From Nitrospirota bacterium (GTDB lineage: Bacteria > Nitrospirota > 9FT-COMBO-42-15 > HDB-SIOI813), in assembly GCA_016212215.1 (NCBI GenBank), contig JACRGV010000106.1, forward strand, positions 1 through 40,551: a DNA stretch of 40,551 bases, written 5' to 3'. Below the pieces are notes generated by a model. The model made no database searches, was not told the origin of the DNA, and saw nothing but the letters and a program-made list of their open reading frames with translations. Within the stretch, counting starts at the first letter, position 1, and every line of letters starts with the position of its first letter. Positions 30,856 to 39,155 of this stretch are shown here, in pieces. The translations under genes were made by a program, and so were the position numbers.

Positions 30856-32274
30856 ATGGAGTGCAGAACAAAGGTAATCGCAACACTCGGCCCGGCGAGT
30901 AATATGCCGGAGGTAATTGAAGAGCTTATTAAGGCAGGGATGGATATAGCAAGGCTTAACTTTTCTCACGGGAGTGCTGAAGACCACAGGCGGGTAATCA
31001 ATAATGTAAGAACAGCCTCAAAAAAGGCAGGACGGGATATCGGTATACTGCTTGACCTCCAAGGCCCCAAGATACGAATAGGCAAGATCGAAAACAGGGT
31101 AATAACATTAGAAGAGGGCAGGAATATTATAATAACAACACGGGATGTGCCCGGAAATAATAAAGAGGTATCTACAAATTATGAAGGACTGCCGGCTGAC
31201 CTCAACGAAGGCGCTCATATCTTATTGGACGACGGTCTGCTGGAGCTTGAGGTACTGAAGATTTCAGATACTGACATAGAGTGCAAGGTTATCCGCGGCG
31301 GCGATTTGTCTGAGAAAAAGGGGATTAATGTCCCGAATGCAAGATTATCCATCAAAAGCCTTACAGATAAGGACAAGGAAGACATGCTTATAGGGATTAA
31401 TGAGCATGTAGATTTTATTGCAATATCATTTATCAGGGATGCTGAGGACGTACAATCGGTAAAAAATATCCTGAAGATGGAGGGTGCATCTATCCCTGTA
31501 ATAGCCAAGATTGAGATGCCGGAGGCAATAGACAACCTCGAAGAAATACTGAAGGTATCAGATGGGATAATGGTAGCAAGGGGAGACCTTGGCGTTGAAA
31601 TATCTCCTGAAAAGGTGCCTATATACCAGAAGATGATAATAAGGCGTTGTAATGAGGAGGCTATACCGGTTATTACTGCAACCCAGATGCTGGAGTCAAT
31701 GATACAACATCCGAGGCCTACAAGGGCAGAGGCATCGGATGTTGCTAATGCAATTGTTGACGGGACTGATGCAATAATGCTGTCAGGAGAAACGGCCGTA
31801 GGCAAGTATCCTGTTGAGGCCGTTGAGATGATGAAAAGGATTGCTTTTGCAACAGAGGACAACCTGCTCGATTCCATAAGACCCGACCCTGAACAGATTA
31901 AAGTTAAAGGTGACCCTGAACACGCAGTTGCCCATGCTGTTTATTACACTGCAATGGATATAAAGGCAAAGGCCATAGTTGCCTTAACAAAGACAGGCGG
32001 GACTGCAGGTATTATATCCAAGTATCGCCCTGATATTCCTGTGATAGGCATTACACACACAGAACCGATTCTGAGGAGGCTCTCACTTTACTGGGGTGTT
32101 AAAGGTGTCATGGTTGAGGCTATAGATAACACGGATGTCATGATTGATATTGTTGAAAAGAAACTGTTACAGGAAAAACTCGTTGAAAAAGGAGATACCA
32201 TAATCATCACCTTTGGCGTCCCGATGGGCGTGGCAGGATCTACAAATATGTTGATGATACACCATATAAAATAG
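30856..32274 (+). CDS. pyk: Pyruvate kinase
   Basis: 472 residues, ADP + phosphoenolpyruvate to ATP + pyruvate. The barrel starts CRTKVIATLGPASNMPEVIE, with ARLNFSHGSAEDHRR, the B domain near residues 70-165, ISFIRDAEDVQ, and the active-site segment IPVIAKIEMPEA...MVARGDLGVEI. ATQMLESMI, RAEASDVANAIVDGTDAIML and SGETAVGKYPVEAV follow, then the allosteric C domain ending TFGVPMGVAGSTNML. Full length, without the extra C-terminal PEP-utilising domain. Good ribosome-binding site (AAGGGGG). The stop codon abuts the next word array. Confidence 0.96.
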   Translation: MECRTKVIATLGPASNMPEVIEELIKAGMDIARLNFSHGSAEDHRRVINNVRTASKKAGRDIGILLDLQGPKIRIGKIENRVITLEEGRNIIITTRDVPGNNKEVSTNYEGLPADLNEGAHILLDDGLLELEVLKISDTDIECKVIRGGDLSEKKGINVPNARLSIKSLTDKDKEDMLIGINEHVDFIAISFIRDAEDVQSVKNILKMEGASIPVIAKIEMPEAIDNLEEILKVSDGIMVARGDLGVEISPEKVPIYQKMIIRRCNEEAIPVITATQMLESMIQHPRPTRAEASDVANAIVDGTDAIMLSGETAVGKYPVEAVEMMKRIAFATEDNLLDSIRPDPEQIKVKGDPEHAVAHAVYYTAMDIKAKAIVALTKTGGTAGIISKYRPDIPVIGITHTEPILRRLSLYWGVKGVMVEAIDNTDVMIDIVEKKLLQEKLVEKGDTIIITFGVPMGVAGSTNMLMIHHIK

Positions 32275-32361
32275 TGAATAGTAAATAGTGAGCAGTAAGC
32301 AGTGAATAGTAAGCAGTAAAGGAAGTCTTGATCTGCTAACTGCTTACCGCTTACTGCTTAC
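32274..32361 (+). repeat. Mirrored 7-nt-word array after pyk (possible terminator)
   Basis: The left arm has seven words of the form GTRARYA (GTGAATA, GTAAATA, GTGAGCA, GTAAGCA, GTGAATA, GTAAGCA, GTAAAGG) in register from the last base of the pyk stop. The right arm is TGCTAAC, TGCTTAC, CGCTTAC, TGCTTAC (32334-32361). A long imperfect hairpin results. Confidence 0.85.
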
Positions 32362-32370
32362 TTTGAGGTT

Positions 32371-32861
32371 ATTTTCGGGTGAACTCCTATGAACCGAGGG
32401 TTCACAAAGGGCCATGAAAACCCCACCCTCACCCGGACCCTCTCCCTGAGGGAGAGGGTGCTTAGTTTTTATCCCCTCCCCTTCAAGGGGAGGGTTAGGG
32501 TGGGGATGGGGTTGATTTTCGGATGAACCGACATGAGCCTTCGGCTCACAAAGGATGATGAAAATGAGGCCCCCTCACCCGTGCCCCCCTCCTGCCTCCC
32601 CCCGCAAAGGAGGGGGGAGGAATTTGGTAGGAATTTTATTGCAGCTCTCCCGCCGGGCGGAGAGGGTACATGGTTTTATTCCCCCTCCCTTGACGGGAGG
32701 GGGTTAGGGGGAGGGTGAACTATGGAGATTTTCGGGTGAACCGTCATGAAACGGGGTTTCACAAAGGGACATGAAAATCAGCGGGACAAGAATGTCCCAC
32801 CTATCCTCATAGATTTGGATAGGCGGGGTTTTCTTACCCCGCCGGAGGTATTTTCGATTGA
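32371..32861 (+). repeat. Tandem array of three palindromic repeat units with different payloads
   Basis: Unit 1 (32371-32530): TTTTCGGGTGAAC boundary, hairpin TGAACCGAGGGTTCA, CCCCACCC payload. Unit 2 (32518-32735): TTTTCGGATGAAC boundary, hairpin TGAGCCTTCGGCTCA, CCCCCTCACCC payload with GGAGGGGGGAGG and CCCTCCCTTGACGGGAGGG. Unit 3 (32725-32861): TTTTCGGGTGAAC boundary, hairpin TGAAACGGGGTTTCA, GGGACAAGAA payload ending GCCGGAGG, TATTTTCGATTGAA. The last unit supplies the Shine-Dalgarno GGAGG and TTG start of the next gene. Confidence 0.9.
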
Positions 32862-33913
32862 AAAATAAGCGTGTAATTGTACTAATCCTTATAGTGATTT
32901 TCATAGTCGTAGCTCTTACTTATACCCGATGGAACGGCTCTGTTAAAAAGGGGCTTGCTATCGAGGCAACGGGTATGATTGAGGCATTGGAAGTTGATAT
33001 AAGCCCTAAGATTCCGGAGAGGATAGAGTGGTTATGCTGTAAGGAAGGGGACAGGACAACTAAGGGGATGATATTAGTACGCCTTGACAAGAGGGAGATT
33101 ACAGCAAAAGCAGATGAGATAAATGCAATGTTAAAGGGTGCAGAGGCAGGATACAATGTATCACTCTCTAATTATGAAAATGCAGAGACAAAGATTGAAC
33201 GGGCAAATGCAGAGATTAAGGCCGCTGAATATGAGATAGAAAGGGCAACAGCGCTTTTTGAGGATGCAAGGGATAATTTCAATCGTATCACAGAACTGTT
33301 TAAACAAGGCTATGCTGCAAAGAAAGACCTCGACACAGTAAAGACAGCATACAATGCTACTAATGCCCAGCTTAATGCTGCATTATCAAAGAAGCATAGT
33401 TTAGAGGCCGACCGTTCGGCTGCAGGTGCAAACCTGAAGACATCTACTGCACAGGTAACATCAGCAAGGGTCAATATTAAAGAGGCCGAGGCACGGCTCA
33501 GGCTTGCAGGTCTACAGATAAAAGACACGGAAGTATCCTCACCTATAGACGGGGTAGTAGCATACAAATATTTTGAAGAAGGGGAAATGGCATCACCCGG
33601 AAAGACAATACTTACAATATATGACACAAAAAACTTATGGGCAAGAATAGATATAGAAGAAACCAATATAGGGAAAATCAGGCTCGGTGAAAAGGCCGTC
33701 ATTACAGCAGAGTCAGTACAAAACAAAACCTTTGACGGTGAAGTAACAGAGATAAGCAGAGAGGCTGAGTTTGCCACACAGAGAGACGTAACCAGAGGCA
33801 GGCAGGATATAAAAACCTTCAGAATAAAAACGGCAATAAAAGATAATGAAGGAGAATTAAAACCCGGGATGACTGTAAGAGTCAGATTTGAATCAGTAAA
33901 TGGTAAATGGTGA
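32858..33913 (+). CDS. HlyD-family periplasmic adaptor of an ABC exporter (YbhG-like)
   Basis: 351 residues. The N-terminal membrane anchor is residues ~4-22 (RVIVLILIVIFIVVALTY). Next comes a biotinyl-lipoyl half (ATGMIEALEVDISPKIPERI, EGDRTTKGMILVRLDKREI), a long coiled coil (~70-205, Ala/Glu/Lys-rich), the second lipoyl half (VSSPIDGVVAYKYFEEGEMA) and a beta-barrel (LWARIDIEETNIGKIRLGEK). It bridges the inner-membrane exporter to the outer membrane. The TTG start and GGAGG lie in the preceding repeat unit; the C-terminal SVNGKW and TGA lie in the following word array. First gene of the exporter operon. Confidence 0.88.
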   Translation: MKNKRVIVLILIVIFIVVALTYTRWNGSVKKGLAIEATGMIEALEVDISPKIPERIEWLCCKEGDRTTKGMILVRLDKREITAKADEINAMLKGAEAGYNVSLSNYENAETKIERANAEIKAAEYEIERATALFEDARDNFNRITELFKQGYAAKKDLDTVKTAYNATNAQLNAALSKKHSLEADRSAAGANLKTSTAQVTSARVNIKEAEARLRLAGLQIKDTEVSSPIDGVVAYKYFEEGEMASPGKTILTIYDTKNLWARIDIEETNIGKIRLGEKAVITAESVQNKTFDGEVTEISREAEFATQRDVTRGRQDIKTFRIKTAIKDNEGELKPGMTVRVRFESVNGKW

Positions 33914-33981
33914 ATAGTGAATGGTGAATGGTGAGGAAACACCCATCACCCATTACCTATAACCTATTACCTGTTACCTGT
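33896..33981 (+). repeat. Mirrored 7-nt-word array between adaptor and ATPase genes
   Basis: Left arm: GTAAATG, GTAAATG, GTGAATA, GTGAATG, GTGAATG, GTGAGGA (33896-33937). After 2 nt, right arm: CACCCAT, CACCCAT, TACCTAT, AACCTAT, TACCTGT, TACCTGT (33940-33981). Almost no loop is left. It contains the adaptor's stop codon and ends 7 bp before the ATPase ATG. Confidence 0.9.
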
Positions 33982-33988
33982 TTTTAAT

Positions 33989-34990
33989 ATGTATGCAATA
34001 GAAGTCAACAATCTATTAAAGAAATATGGCTCCTTCACAGCGCTGAAGGGTGTCTCTTTTTCAATTAATCAGGGGGAATGTTTCGGGCTTCTCGGCCCGA
34101 ATGGCGCCGGAAAAACAACCCTGATAAGAATTCTCACAACACTGCTAAAATCCACATCCGGTAAGGCAAATATGCTGGGGATTGAGGTAGGAAAAGATAA
34201 TACAGCAGTAAGGAGATTAATCGGGGTTGTCCCTCAGGCCATGACAAGCGATTTAGACCTGACAGGCTGGGAGAACATGGACATATATGCCAGATTTTAT
34301 AGTATGCCCAAAAAGGATAGAAAGGTCAGGATTGATTATTTGCTGGAAAGGGTCGGGCTATCAGAGAGAAAGAATGACCTTGTTGCAGCATACTCCGGCG
34401 GTATGAGAAGGAGGCTTGAGATTGCAAAGGGGCTTGTACACAAGCCGGCCATATTAATCCTCGATGAACCGACTATCGGATTAGACCCGCAGAGCAGGCA
34501 CGCAGTCTGGGACCTTCTTATAAATCTTCGTAAAGAAGATACCCTGACTATTCTACTGACAACACACTATATGGAAGAGGCAGAGTTTTTATGTGAACGG
34601 ATTGCCATAATAGACCATGGAGAGATTGTGGCCATAGATACTTTAGAGGGGTTGAAAAAGGTTATCCCCACAAAAGATATAGTTGAAATCTCTGTTGCCG
34701 GAAAGACAGAGGACACAATTATTGAAGATATTAAGACCCTGCCGAACGTACAATCAGTAATATCTTCAGAAGGGAAATTAAGGATTTCAGTTGAAAATGG
34801 TGCACAGGCCATTCCATTACTTTTAGACAAAATAGAAAAATCAGGCGGCAAGGCAAATTCTATATTGCTGAAACAACAGACATTAGAAGATGTGTTTATC
34901 CATTTCACCGGCAGACCCATAAGGGAAGAAGAGGCAAGGAAGGTGAGCTTCCTGATAGGTGCGGGGATCCCGCAAAAGTGGGGAAGATGA
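33989..34990 (+). CDS. ABC exporter ATP-binding subunit (YbhF/DrrA-like)
   Basis: 333 residues with Walker A GPNGAGKTT (36-44), Q-loop in VVPQAM, signature YSGGMRRRLEIAKGL (135 onward), Walker B ILILDEP (155-161), D-loop and switch His in LLTTHYMEEAE. A C-terminal ~80-residue extension (VEISVAGKTED..., LEDVFIHFTGR) is typical of DrrA/NatA-type ATPases partnering an ABC-2 permease. No ribosome-binding site is evident; the mirrored word array ends just before the ATG. Confidence 0.92.
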   Translation: MYAIEVNNLLKKYGSFTALKGVSFSINQGECFGLLGPNGAGKTTLIRILTTLLKSTSGKANMLGIEVGKDNTAVRRLIGVVPQAMTSDLDLTGWENMDIYARFYSMPKKDRKVRIDYLLERVGLSERKNDLVAAYSGGMRRRLEIAKGLVHKPAILILDEPTIGLDPQSRHAVWDLLINLRKEDTLTILLTTHYMEEAEFLCERIAIIDHGEIVAIDTLEGLKKVIPTKDIVEISVAGKTEDTIIEDIKTLPNVQSVISSEGKLRISVENGAQAIPLLLDKIEKSGGKANSILLKQQTLEDVFIHFTGRPIREEEARKVSFLIGAGIPQKWGR

Positions 34991-34998
34991 AGATAATA

Positions 34999-35089
34999 TC
35001 AAAAATCAAAATGCAAAAATCAAATATACAAATCAAAAAATAATTGCATGGCTTCATATTATTTTTAATTTTTGATTTTTAATTTTTAA
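34999..35089 (+). repeat. AT-rich mirrored 7-nt-word array between ATPase and permease genes
   Basis: Left words TCAAAAA, TCAAAAT, GCAAAAA, TCAAATA. Right words TTTTTAA, TTTTTGA, TTTTTAA, TTTTTAA. Same mirrored 7-nt architecture as the GC-richer arrays but a different word. It ends 8 bp before the permease ATG. Confidence 0.75.
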
Positions 35090-35097
35090 TATAACTT

Positions 35098-36219
35098 ATG
35101 ACCCGTTTATTTGCAGTTGTTGAAAGAGACCTTAGGAGATTTATAAGGAATCCCCTTGTAATCATGTCCAGTATCATAATGCCCTTATTATATCTGGTGA
35201 TCCTCGGGAGTTCATTTCAGGGTGCATTGAAAAATCTCCCGCTTGCTGTCGTAAACATGGACAACGGGCCGTATTCTCTTCGTGTAATTGAACGCCTTCA
35301 GGCAATTGAGGAAGGCCCGAGGTATGTGCAGGTATTCAGGGAAAGTGACCAGGGAAGGGCAATTGAAGGTATTAAGAACGGAAAATATAAAGCTGCATTG
35401 ATCATGCCTCATGATTTCAGCAGGAATATAATAAAAGGCAAGGGCGGCGAGATTGGACTCTTCCTTGATAATACTGAGACCATATCTTCTGAAACAATCC
35501 GGAATGCTGCACTTGGCGGATTATCCTCGATTGAGGTAAGGTTTGTACCGGTCAGAGAGAAACATGAAAGCGCTATTGTACGTTACATTGAATTATATAA
35601 AAAGGTTGATTATGACCAGTCTCTTATACCCGGTATTGTTATCATGGCTATTTTCCTTGGCTCGCTTACCACAGGCGCCTTTAACACAGTGATGGACAAA
35701 TTTCTCGGTCTTGATGAGAGTTACCTGCTTACACCGCTGTCAAAAAGAGATATCGTATTGGGACTTGTAATAAGCGGGGTTATCATCACCACCACAATTG
35801 CAGTCACAGTCCTTTTTTTAGGCTCCCTGATATCCGGGATTCATATATGGAGTACGTTATCTCCCTCTGCCCTGCTATCGGCAGTTACAATTATTATCCT
35901 ATCCACGTTGGGTTTATTAGGTATGATGTTTGTAATACTAGGACGTGCCAATCACCCCAGGGTAGTCGGCGTACTCGGCGGCTTCCTGAATGTTATATTC
36001 TTCTTTCCGAGCGGCGCCATCTATCCTATAGAGAGCTTCCCCGCATGGCTAAAGACATTTGCCAAAGTAAACCCGGAGACTTACGCTGTTCATGCCCTCA
36101 GGATTATACTGTTCAAAGGAGCAAGCCTTACTGCCATTCATGGAGACTTCCTGTTTCTTGTATGCTTTGCCATAATAACATTAACCATCGCAACTTTTAC
36201 TTATAAAAGAGAATTATAG
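35098..36219 (+). CDS. ABC-2 type exporter permease (YbhS/YbhR-like)
   Basis: 373 residues. One membrane helix near residues 20-42 (NPLVIMSSIIMPLLYLVILG), a ~130-residue periplasmic loop (NLPLAVVNMDNGPYS...), then five helices from ~178 (LIPGIVIMAIFLGSLTTGAF, VLGLVISGVIITTTIAVTVL, LLSAVTIIILSTLGLLGMMF, VVGVLGGFLNVIFFFPSGAI, FLFLVCFAIITLTIATF). Only one permease is encoded, so it probably works as a homodimer with the adaptor and ATPase upstream. Substrate unknown; relatives export drugs or hydrophobic compounds. Confidence 0.9.
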   Translation: MTRLFAVVERDLRRFIRNPLVIMSSIIMPLLYLVILGSSFQGALKNLPLAVVNMDNGPYSLRVIERLQAIEEGPRYVQVFRESDQGRAIEGIKNGKYKAALIMPHDFSRNIIKGKGGEIGLFLDNTETISSETIRNAALGGLSSIEVRFVPVREKHESAIVRYIELYKKVDYDQSLIPGIVIMAIFLGSLTTGAFNTVMDKFLGLDESYLLTPLSKRDIVLGLVISGVIITTTIAVTVLFLGSLISGIHIWSTLSPSALLSAVTIIILSTLGLLGMMFVILGRANHPRVVGVLGGFLNVIFFFPSGAIYPIESFPAWLKTFAKVNPETYAVHALRIILFKGASLTAIHGDFLFLVCFAIITLTIATFTYKREL

Positions 36220-36222
36220 CAA

Positions 36223-37257
36223 ATGCGGAGTGTCCATCTTAACTTCTTACTTCTTACTTCTTGTTTCTTACTTCTTCTTAATTCTGCATGCTCTCAGCCC
36301 TTACACATCTACAAACGTTCCCAGCTTCTGATGGGGACAATTGTTGAGATTACGGTTGCGGCAGAGAATGAAAAAAAGGCAGATGATGCCATCACTTCCG
36401 GTTTTCAGGAGATACGGCGGCTTGAAGAGATAATGAGCACGTATAAACCTGAATCTGACATTTCACAAGTAAATGCCTCTGCGGGTATTAAACCGGTGAA
36501 AGTAGATAAAGACCTCATCATTATTGTTAGAAAGGCTCTCGGATTTGCTGAACTATCCGGAGGGGCATTTAACATAGCCATCGGGCCTGCAATAGACTTG
36601 TGGAAGGTCACAGAGTCAGACAGGATACCTTCAAATAGAGAATTGGATTCCGTACGGCCTTTGATTGATTATAAAAATATTATAGTGAATGAGACAGCAG
36701 AAACAATCTTTTTAAAAAAGAAGGGGATGAGGATAAATCTCGGCGGCATCGGCAAAGGATTTGCCGCTGACTATGCCTTGAATATACTAAAAAAACACGG
36801 CATAAATTCAGGGATTATTGCTGTTGCAGGAGACCTGAAAGTATTCGGTAAAAAAACTGACGGTACTCTATGGAATATCGGCATCACACATCCCCGAAAA
36901 ATATCAGGAGGGACAAATGACACACTGGCAAAGGTACACTTTACAGATATGTCAATATCAACATCAGGAGACTATGAGCGATTTTTTATGAAGAATGGGA
37001 AACGATATCACCATATCTTATCCCCTGAGACACTCCATCCTTCTGTAGGATTCCAGAGCGTATCCATAATTGCAAAAGACTCCACAACAACAGACGCACT
37101 TTCAACCGCCATATTTGCAATGGGGCCGGAAAAAGGGATCAAACTTCTTGAAAGCCTACCGGAAATTTATGGGATAACAGTATTAGAAGACGGAAGGATT
37201 AAAATGTCTTCAAACCTTGCGGGAAATAATAAACTGCGAGTAGAATTACTTCAATAA
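36223..37257 (+). CDS. apbE: FAD:protein FMN transferase ApbE, lipoprotein
   Basis: 344 residues. The start is 3 bp after the permease stop. Residues 1-24 form a lipoprotein-type signal (hydrophobic FLLLTSCFLLLLNSA then Cys). The ApbE core shows QLLMGTIVEITVAAEN, LEEIMSTYKPESDISQVN, FNIAIGPAIDLWKVTE, RINLGGIGKGFAADYAL, GIIAVAGDLKVFGKK, and STSGDYERFF with HHILSP (metal/FAD site). It attaches FMN to Thr of flavoproteins such as RnfG/NqrC in the periplasm. The DNA for the signal's hydrophobic core (36242-36276) is itself a 7-nt-word array. Last gene of the plus-strand run. Confidence 0.93.
   Translation: MRSVHLNFLLLTSCFLLLLNSACSQPLHIYKRSQLLMGTIVEITVAAENEKKADDAITSGFQEIRRLEEIMSTYKPESDISQVNASAGIKPVKVDKDLIIIVRKALGFAELSGGAFNIAIGPAIDLWKVTESDRIPSNRELDSVRPLIDYKNIIVNETAETIFLKKKGMRINLGGIGKGFAADYALNILKKHGINSGIIAVAGDLKVFGKKTDGTLWNIGITHPRKISGGTNDTLAKVHFTDMSISTSGDYERFFMKNGKRYHHILSPETLHPSVGFQSVSIIAKDSTTTDALSTAIFAMGPEKGIKLLESLPEIYGITVLEDGRIKMSSNLAGNNKLRVELLQ
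36242..36276 (+). repeat. 7-nt-word array within the apbE signal-peptide coding region
   Basis: ACTTCTT, ACTTCTT, ACTTCTT, GTTTCTT, ACTTCTT in register. The same word (rotated TTACTTC) makes the arrays at 28496-28656 and 39631-39686. Because 7 and 3 are coprime, this word encodes LLLTSYF in any frame. Confidence 0.85.
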
Positions 37258-37263
37258 AAGATG

Positions 37264-37345
37264 TTGAAAAGTTGATTAGTTGAGGAAGTTGACTTCTAAA
37301 AAACCAATCAACTAACCAACCAATCAACTAATCAACCAACAACCT
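37264..37345. terminator. Mirrored word array between convergent apbE and sigma-54 regulator genes
   Basis: Left words around GTTGATTA, GTTGAGGA, AGTTGAC (37270-37292). Right words CAATCAA, CTAACCAA, CCAATCAA, CTAATCAA, CCAACAA (37304-37342). The period here is nearer 8 than 7. The arms pair into a hairpin between two convergent stop codons, so a bidirectional terminator role is plausible. Confidence 0.55.
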
Positions 37346-38768
37346 AATTCTTAAAATACTTCGCAATATTCTTAGACCTGCGGGATAATTTCTTTCTCTG
37401 ACCAAGAATATCGTATATGTTCAGCCTGTTAAATTTATATTTCAATGTACTAATTGGAACACCGAGGATATTTGCTGTCTTTGTCCTGCTCCACCTCTCA
37501 TGTTCAAGTGTCTTTAAGATGAAGTTACGTTCAAAGGTATCACATACATTTTGCAGTAAGCTATCCTGACCGTCTTTTCCTGATTTGGGGAACATATAAT
37601 AATCTACAGGTATATCCTCTTCTGCTATCACATTGTTGTCTGAAACAGCAACGAGCCTCTCTATCAGATTCTCAAGTTCCCTTATATTACCTGGCCAGTT
37701 GAAAGTCAGCAGTATATTCATTGCCTGGTCAGTTATCTTATTTACATTTTTCCTGAAACGCCTGTTGTATTTTACCATGAAGTTTTTTACAAATTCAGGT
37801 ATATCCTGTCTTCTTTCTCTGAGAGGCGGCAGTTTAATAGGAACAACATTTATCCTGTAATAAAGGTCTTCACGAAATTCACCTTTTCTTACTGCGTCCG
37901 TAAGGTCTATATTTGTTGCCACAACAAGCCGGACATCCACCTTTATTGTTTTAGAACTTCCGACCCTCTCTATCTCCTTATCCTGAATTACCCGCAGGAG
38001 TTTACTCTGTGTCTCATATTTAAGACAGCCGATTTCATCAAGGAAAAGGGTTCCTCCGTTTGCCAGTTCAAATTTACCGTAATTTTGTTTATGTGCACCG
38101 GTGAAGGCCCCTTTTTCATGTCCGAAAAGGGTACTCTCAATAAGATTTTCAGGAATTGTTGATAAATCAACTGTGACAAATGGCTTATCACTGAGGTGGC
38201 TCTTGCTATGAAGATACTTAGCAATTAGTTTCTTACCGGTACCGCTTTCTCCAAGTAAAAGAACAGTTGTAGGAAGCGGGGCAATCTTTTCCAATGTCTC
38301 CTCCAACTGACTCATCAATACACTCTGTCCCCTGATAAACTCTACATCAGAGACCTGTTCCAGTTCACCTCTGAGATAATTCTTTTCACGTTTCTCTTCT
38401 ATCTTTTCTTTCATCTTGTCAACCTGGGCCAACACCTCATCAGAATCAAAGTCTTTTGAAATATAGTTGAAGGCACCGAGCCTCATCGCCCTTACAACCA
38501 TCTCAATATCCTTCACAACGGAAACAACCATTACCTCAATATCAGGATAATCTTCCTTTACAGTCTTTAGTATATCCAATCCCTCAATATCAGGAAGACG
38601 CATGTCCAAAAGGACAATGTTTATGTCAACCTCTTTCAATATCTTAAGTGCAGCCTTTCCTGATGATGCTGTAACTACAGTATATTTCTCCTTCAGAATT
38701 GTCCCCAGAAGGTCTCTTATGCTTTGATCATCATCTACTATTAATACTCCTAAGCTTTTGTCTTTCAT
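37344..38768 (-). CDS. NtrC-type sigma-54-dependent response regulator
   Basis: 474 residues. Receiver domain 7-120 with phospho-acceptor Asp55 (IVLLDMRLPDIEG) and Lys near 105. AAA+ domain from ~143 with Walker A GESGTGKK (173-180), the sigma-54 contact loop GAFTGA (220-225), Walker B GGTLFLDE, and RREDLYYRINVVPIKLPPLR-type sensor segment. C-terminal Fis helix-turn-helix (WSRTKTANILGVPISTLKYK). It activates sigma-54 promoters on phosphorylation; the target and the cognate kinase are not in the window. Strong ribosome-binding site (GGGGGAGAGG). Confidence 0.95.
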   Translation of the reverse strand: MKDKSLGVLIVDDDQSIRDLLGTILKEKYTVVTASSGKAALKILKEVDINIVLLDMRLPDIEGLDILKTVKEDYPDIEVMVVSVVKDIEMVVRAMRLGAFNYISKDFDSDEVLAQVDKMKEKIEEKREKNYLRGELEQVSDVEFIRGQSVLMSQLEETLEKIAPLPTTVLLLGESGTGKKLIAKYLHSKSHLSDKPFVTVDLSTIPENLIESTLFGHEKGAFTGAHKQNYGKFELANGGTLFLDEIGCLKYETQSKLLRVIQDKEIERVGSSKTIKVDVRLVVATNIDLTDAVRKGEFREDLYYRINVVPIKLPPLRERRQDIPEFVKNFMVKYNRRFRKNVNKITDQAMNILLTFNWPGNIRELENLIERLVAVSDNNVIAEEDIPVDYYMFPKSGKDGQDSLLQNVCDTFERNFILKTLEHERWSRTKTANILGVPISTLKYKFNRLNIYDILGQRKKLSRRSKNIAKYFKN

Positions 38769-39155
38769 GATTTCCTCTCCCCCTTTATAATGCTATTAAT
38801 AACTACCTCCGATAAACTTCATTCTTCTCATTCTATAAATCATCAAACTGATATTAGTAATAATTTCTATTATTGTTATATAAATAAAATGTTAGCACAC
38901 TTACAACGAAATTTAAACCTTTTTTTTAAAACATTATTTAACCATTTTCTTGACAACATTTTTTCTCCTGAACGAAGTACAATATACTTCAAATCTATAT
39001 ATAATTTCAAGAGAAAAGATTACAAGAAGGTAATTTTTTTATGACCACATGATTCTGGAAAGGAGAGGGAATAAGAGGGGCACCGTTAACGATGCCGCCT
39101 AATTTATTAACCAGTCAAACAATCGGTAAATTAACCGTTTAATCAAATAAACCGT
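38769..39155. other. Gene-free AT-rich interval
   Basis: About 390 bp. A plus-strand frame of 84 codons here is Phe/Asn/Leu-rich and lacks a ribosome-binding site, so I do not call it. TTGACA at 38950 and TACAAT at 38978 are 22 bp apart, too far for a standard promoter. At 39095-39150 the words CGGTAAATTAACCG and AAACCGTTTAC form a weak hairpin that may end the ferritin-like gene's transcript. Confidence 0.5.

Noticed and set aside
38940-38990. Sigma-70 promoter (TTGACA ... TACAAT)
   Set aside because: The 22-bp spacing is too long for a standard promoter, and no gene follows on the plus strand.
38790-39044. 84-codon plus-strand ORF
   Set aside because: AT-rich, Phe/Asn-biased, no ribosome-binding site, no recognisable domain; probably chance.
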